Below, piece by piece: positions 59,245 through 64,000 of a DNA stretch of 64,000 nt. The position numbers were made by a program, and so were the translations under genes. Source of the stretch: Gongronella butleri. Lineage: Eukaryota; Mucoromycota; Mucoromycetes; Mucorales; Cunninghamellaceae. The DNA lies in NCBI GenBank assembly GCA_025201375.1, contig JAIWZP010000020.1:124001-188000 (forward strand), written 5' to 3'. The notes under the pieces are model-generated. The model worked only from the letters and a program-made list of their open reading frames with translations, had not been told where the DNA came from and searched no databases. Numbering within the stretch: position 1 is the first letter of the stretch; the number at the start of each line of letters is the position of its first letter.

Positions 59245-60784
59245 TCACTGTTCGATCTTGGCGACCGGTGATGCGCGGTGTTCGTGGATGGCCGTGAGCA
59301 GATTTTGCTGGTGATCGGCCAGCGTCGTTTCTACAAGATCCTCCTCATCTAGCAGCATGCTCCGATTCTCGTTCAGGTCCATCGTTGGCGTCCGCCCAAA
59401 TACGCGCCATTGCACTAGAAAATGGCATGCAAAAAAATTGAGTAAATACCCCCCTTTTTTATCCCGTTTTTTGGTTTTTTTGGTCTTTTTTTTTTTTTAC
59501 CATGTGGCTGCAGTCCCTGGCCGAAATTGCGAAGGCACCAGAGGGAGAGCACGATGTTGAGGACGGCGACGGCAATGGAGCACGCACCGTACAGGCGCAT
59601 AAAGGTGAATGGGTTCCGCTGTGAATCAATGGTCTGGCCAAAGAGCACGAGGGCCGCGATGCTGGTGGCAATGAATAGCAATTGGGCCACGACAAACGTG
59701 ATGATCTGCGGCATGCTCTCATTGGCGACGGCCTTGCGGCCGAGCACGAGGGCACCGATGCAAAAGACGACCACAATTGAACAAAGGATTATCTGCCGCA
59801 CATTGACCTTTGGTCCGGCATACGCACTGATCGCCACGTAAAAAATCATCGTCAGACACTCAAAAAAGGCACCGAGCTTGAGCGCCAGCGTGAACGCACT
59901 GACCACCGCGTACATTCCTGAAAAAAAAAACGCATAAATCATCATGTTGCCCTTTTTTTTCTCTTTATTTTTTTGGCACTTGCTTACGTTGCTTCTGGAC
60001 ATTGGCACCCATTTTTTTGTAAGTGTGCCATCCATACTCCATGTAAAGGCGGTATACAAAGTAGGTGGTGGGGATCAAAAGCACGCCCAAAACCACAGCG
60101 AGCGCAATCTGCAAATTAAGACTTTGATGGAGTGTCGCATTGTCCGAGGGGTCTGATATTCGAACAAGTAGGCGTATGGTCTCGGAGGCGCTCTATTCAC
60201 AAAAGCAAAAAAAAAAAAGGCATTGTAGGGGAGGATGAGCATGCGGAAAAAAAAAAAGAAATACACACGGCCATTGCCATTGCTCTTGGGAAAAACAGCT
60301 TACGACGATGCCAAAGATCATGGACAGGAGCGTGAGCACATTACTAGTGATAATTGTCAAGGTATTGTAATGGCTAAGCTGTAGATTTGGTAAAAAAAGA
60401 AAAAAAAGAAAAAAGGAGCATGTGTGAGCGGGCAATGCCTCTTTTCAGGGGAGCACACGCATTGTTGTCCGACTTGCAGCATCCAAGACCAGCCAGAGGC
60501 GCCACCATTCAAAGAGAATGAACCAAATGCCTTCGAAAATCATATGTATTTCCTTTAGCCTATTTGTCGAGCTAATTTTCACGGTGTTTGTGCACACGAC
60601 TACTAGGAGCGGCACAGTGATGAGCACCTGCAATATGGCTAGCAAAAGGTAGCTCGTGGACCACTTGTTTTCAACGTATCGCGCCCTCTAAACCAAGAAA
60701 CCCCCCATAAAAACGAGTGAGCAAGAGGCAAAAGGGCGACACACGCCAGGGACTTGCCGATTTTTTGGATAATACCCACGCCAT
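59245..60784 (-). CDS. Unidentified multi-pass membrane protein A
   Basis: I do not recognise this protein. A start at 60784 (ATGGCGTGG, a 9-base coding exon with a GTATTA donor) joins RARYVENKWSTSYLLLAILQVLITVPLLVVVC. Likely membrane spans include that segment, FEGIWFILFEWWRLWLVL, LTIITSNVLTLLSMIFGIV, IALAVVLGVLLIPTTYFVYR, ALKLGAFFECLTMIFYVAIS, IILCSIVVVFCIGALVL, IITFVVAQLLFIATSIAALVL and CSIAVAVLNIVLSLWCL. A hydrophilic tail (MDLNENRSMLLDEEDLVETT) ends at 59245. Seven or eight spans would fit a receptor or transporter, but no family motif is visible. The first exon is the least certain part; an upstream start near 61000 is an alternative. Confidence 0.62.
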
Positions 60785-61030
60785 AGGTGATAAATATTAG
60801 CTAAAAATACATGCAAATATACACAAGAGGAGAGGGGGTATCGTAAAAGAAAAGAAAAAGAACGAGAAACGAATGGGGTAGGGAAAGTGTGGGCATTTTT
60901 TTTTTTTTTGCGTTTTGCGTTTTGGATGGCCTTCGCTGGATCGTGTAACCAACAGAAAAGGGCTCGGAGGTGGCGCGCGTGGCAAATGCCAAGCCCGGCA
61001 TGCCGCCATTTTTTTTTTTTCTGTAACACT

Positions 61031-62060
61031 TCATGCATTTGTGGGCGTGGGCGTGTGATGTGGCGTTGACGAATTCTCCCGCTGTTGGCGCAGTCCGGCC
61101 TTTGTCTTGCCTGGCAATTCGCGCACCGCTTTGGTCAAGTCGGCATCATAGCCCACTAGCAAGATGAAGATATAGTTGGTCAATGGCCACAGGACGTGCA
61201 CCAATGGCACAAATTGATCCCTCTAAAAAGAAACAGGGGCGAGATCAGCAAAAAGTCACGCGCTTCTTCCCTCTTTTATGCAGTTTCACTTGCCGATCCC
61301 ATGGCAATGGCGGCCAAAAGGTTGACGACCGTGAGGATGGCCGTGCGGAAGCTGTTGACAAAGGTGACAGCAAAATACGTGCGTATATTTGTTCTTGTTG
61401 CCATGCCATCTATATTGAGGCGCTTCATATGGCGCACGAGGATGACGCAGATGCACACCGTCACGTAGAGATCGACAAAGGTGTCAATGGTGGTGTATAC
61501 GGAGCCAACGAGCGCCTTGTCGATGTACAGGCAATACCCGCCAGCCTGCTCGCCCGAGTACACAGAGAGGGTATCCCAGATACCCACGGCAAAGCGCAAC
61601 GCGAGAATGAAAAACTCGAAAGCGCGAGCGTATTTTTTCAAGTTTGGACGTACAATGGCCGCAAGTCGCTCCAAAAGCACCATGTTGCCGCACACCATGG
61701 CAATGTGGTAAAGGAGGGACACTGTTCGCCCGTATTGCTCGCAAGGCACATTGCTGCGCGTATAAAAAAAAAAGAAACAGAATGAGCTGCACTCGTCCCC
61801 ATGACTTTTTTTACATTCAATTCGTTCATTCATGCCCCTTACTATGTGTCAAAAGAGGTGAGCAAGGCCGTCTTGATGAAGAAGCAGGAGGCCATGATGA
61901 ATTTGAGTGCACGGATGAGCCGATTGGATTTGTCAACGACAAAATAGTAGCTGCTGGTGAGGATCAATGGAAATGAGATGCCCAGGACAGCCCCACCCAG
62001 CATGTACTCGGTCATCTGTAATGGTGGTATAAGTTCATGTTCGACATTGGGTGAGCTCAT
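61031..62060 (-). CDS. Unidentified multi-pass membrane protein B
   Basis: A predicted seven-span membrane protein of about 275 residues that I do not recognise. The start at 62060 gives MSSPNVEHELIPPLQMTEYM. Spans are approximately GGAVLGISFPLILTSSYYF, IMASCFFIKTALLTSF, LLYHIAMVCGNMVLLERL, FFILALRFAVGIWDTL, YTTIDTFVDLYVTVCICVILV, TYFAVTFVNSFRTAILTVVNLLAAIAM and VLWPLTNYIFILLVGY. A basic Thr/Pro tail (GKTKAGLRQQRENSSTP) ends at 61031. Seven spans with a cytosolic tail recall G-protein-coupled receptors, but I see no class signature. It is adjacent to and co-oriented with membrane protein A, and divergent from CAP1 with 250 bases between starts. Confidence 0.68.
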
Positions 62061-62310
62061 CGATGCTGGGAACGAAGCAAGTAATAAAGAAAAAAAAAAG
62101 GGATGCCAACGGAGAGAAAGAGAGAAAAGAGAAAAAAAATTGAAGATCGCAGCAGAGGAGGGTTTCAGACTCTGGAACTTTGTGTTGCAAGCTCCGCTTG
62201 AAAGAGTCTGTGATCCCAAAAAAGGAAGCATCGCGCGGAGTGTTCAAAGACTTGCCCTTTTTCCCCTTGCTCTTTCGTTTTTTTTTTTTTTTTTTTGGTT
62301 TTTTTTTGGT

Positions 62311-63231
62311 ATGGAGACCTCACTTGGTGTGCAAGAAAAGGTGGATATCGCGTCGTCATTTTTGTTGGCTAGTCCGCCTGGCGAATTGAATGACGTGTTC
62401 AATGGTAAATACTTGGTTTTGAGGAAGAAAGGGGCCAATTGACCAGTTTTTTTTTTTTTTTGTTATTTTGTCTTTTTTTCAGATGTGCGCACCATCATCA
62501 ACGACGACGAGGCGCTGCAAGAGGGGCTATTGGGTGCGCTTGAGCAATACAACACGGAACAGCACACGACAGTGCAGCTTCCCGGGTTGGACTATGCGGT
62601 GGTGCTGTCAAAGCACAACCGCCTGGACGACGCGCGGTTCTACGACCCTCGGTCGAGCCAATCGTTTGCGTTTCATCATATGCACCTGACTGCCGATGAT
62701 CTGCAGCCATGCGACTCGGCGAAAAGTAGCGAATTACGTGACGCAGTGGATAAAGAGGGCGAAAACTACATAAAAGACCACTATCCGGACGGTGTGTTGA
62801 CCGTGCAAGTGGCCGATGACGATAAGATTGTGCTGACCATGGTCGACAACAAGTACAATGCCAACAATTTCTGGAATGGCCGATGGCTGTCGACCTGGAC
62901 GTATGATCCTCAATCGCGCGAATTGACGGGCGACGCGTCTGTCCACGTACATTATTACGAGGACGGCAATGTGCAGCTCAACACTGCCAAGACTTTCGCC
63001 GCCACTATCGCCACGGACGACGCCGCGGCACCCGCAGCCGTCGCCGCCAAGATCGTGGCTCAAATGGCCGCTCTTGAGAAGGAATTCCAAGTTGCCATGA
63101 ACGCAAGCTACCAGCAGCTCGCCGACGAGACATTCAAGAGCCTGCGACGCGCATTGCCATTGACGAGAAACAAGCTCGACTGGCACCAGATCCTCAATTA
63201 CAAGATTGGCAGCGAACTTGCTCAAAAATAA
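62311..63231 (+). CDS. CAP1: F-actin-capping protein subunit alpha
   Basis: Cap1 forms a heterodimer with Cap2 and caps actin filament barbed ends. Two exons (62311-62404 and 62483-63231) give 280 residues, the usual size. Family markers are EKVDIASSFLLASPPGELNDVFNDVR at the N-terminus, then YNANNFWNGRWLSTW, VHVHYYEDGNVQL, and the C-terminal actin-binding helix ETFKSLRRALPLTRNKLDWHQILNYKIGSEL. The stop codon overlaps an AATAAA signal. Confidence 0.95.
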
Positions 63232-63232
63232 A
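63227..63232 (+). terminator. AATAAA signal overlapping the CAP1 stop codon
   Basis: AATAAA begins two bases before the TAA stop codon of CAP1. Its position so early suggests either a very short 3' untranslated region or use of the second AT-rich site near 63234. Confidence 0.4.
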
Positions 63233-63440
63233 GATAAAAACGAGATAAAAGATTTCAATTGCATGTGAACCATGAATTGGATGAGTGTGCGGCATGCCCC
63301 AAGCGTGAGTGTGCACAATTGTGTGAGCGTGTGTGCGTTTGTGCAAGTGTTGTGTGTGTGTGTGCAAATGAGTGCGTCCTTTTTTTCCTCTCTTTTTCAC
63401 CTTTCCCCACTCCCCCCTTTTTTTTACACTTCACTTTTCT

Positions 63441-63970
63441 ATGACCACAACAGAACAACCTAGCAGCTCCATCTATCAGTCCTTGGAAACAGCACTGACT
63501 TTATGCAGCAACTATGCACGACTGGCAAAAGACACGTTTTTCTCCTTGTGGCAACAGTAAGTGCCCACCCTCGCTCCCTTGGCTTCTCTCTATTTTACTG
63601 CTTTTTTTTAATTTTTTTTTGGTCTCACTTTTTATTTTTATTTGTACCAAGCAACGAGTTCAGGCTGCTGGTCTACCTTTTTGGCGCGCTTTCTGCACTG
63701 CCAGTGGCTACTTTTTTGGTCTTTTGCACAGTGGTGGTGACTGGCTTGGCGTTTGGCGCGACCATTTTGGGCTGCATCATCTGCTCCCTCGGCTTTTTGG
63801 TCCTGATTCCCTTTTTGGTGGGCGCCATGATGACGGCCATCACCATTGTCCTCGTGTATCAGGCGTGGCTCTATTTTGCTGCAAGGAATCAAGGTGCGCA
63901 TGAGCTTGACACGCCCCACGCTGACAAGCACGTTGACAAGCAGCATCGGCATCAGGGGAAAATAGCCTAA
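63441..63970 (+). CDS. Promethin/LDAF1-like membrane protein
   Basis: A 144-residue protein in two exons (63441-63556 and 63652-63970). A soluble N-terminus (MTTTEQPSSSIYQSLETALT) is followed by a long hydrophobic region of about four spans (FLVFCTVVVTGLAFGATILGCIICSLGFLVLIPFLVGAMMTAITIVLVYQAWLYF), then a His-rich charged tail (DKHVDKQHRHQGKIA). This layout resembles promethin/LDAF1 and yeast LDO proteins, which partner with seipin at lipid-droplet formation sites. The assignment rests on architecture and a promethin-like glycine-rich hairpin pattern, so it is moderate. Confidence 0.6.
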
Positions 63971-64000
63971 ATTTTATTTTATGGAATTTCCACGTGCGAA

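Overview
The window is a piece of a compact nuclear fungal chromosome. Nearly every gene is broken by short GT-AG introns of about 50 to 120 bases. The gene set is fungal: a SAGA Spt8, an Spb4 helicase, Stt4, an App1 phosphatase, a Naa30 acetyltransferase and a free-standing response regulator. An animal-style membrane-anchored UDP-glycosyltransferase and a TMEM209-family protein point to an early-diverging filamentous fungus, most plausibly Mucoromycota. That placement is an inference from gene content. There is no rRNA, confident tRNA, CRISPR array or intact transposon.

Layout. Positions 1-2738 hold the 3' part of a RAD16-type repair ATPase. Minus-strand SPT8 (4520-6690) is divergent from an unknown serine-rich protein (7743-8906). 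Positions 9519-17934 carry a TMEM209-like membrane protein, a mitochondrial PPR protein, a 54-residue membrane protein divergent from proteasome chaperone PSMG3, and the ribosome-biogenesis helicase SPB4. A gene-poor gap with 168-bp tandem repeats follows (17935-20290). Positions 20291-28467 hold a small cysteine-rich unknown, APP1, NAA30, a response regulator and a UFD1-like/zinc-finger/UBA-like protein. Positions 29188-38075 are the phosphatidylinositol 4-kinase STT4 and a DUF185/MidA methyltransferase. After another gene-poor gap come a Prx5-type peroxiredoxin, cohesin SCC3 and an alanine aminotransferase (40497-48139). The largest gene-poor stretch (48140-52899) holds short A-tailed repeats and possible small transcription units. 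Positions 52900-63970 hold a TCP11/Sok1 protein, a UDP-glycosyltransferase, an atypical cyclophilin, dihydrofolate reductase, two unidentified multi-pass membrane proteins, actin-capping alpha and a promethin/LDAF1-like protein.

These are mostly housekeeping genes with no sign of an operon or functional cluster. Several neighbours are tightly convergent (DHFR and the next gene have 21 bases between stop codons) or divergent with a short shared promoter (157 bases for the small membrane protein and PSMG3).

Two base-level habits run through the window. Many introns have an A-tract near the donor and a T-tract before the acceptor, and the palindrome ACGCGT is unusually common. I did not find a convincing new multi-gene system. 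The best leads are the satellite-like repeats, the unknown proteins, the cyclophilin insertion, and the intron architecture including a 9-base exon.
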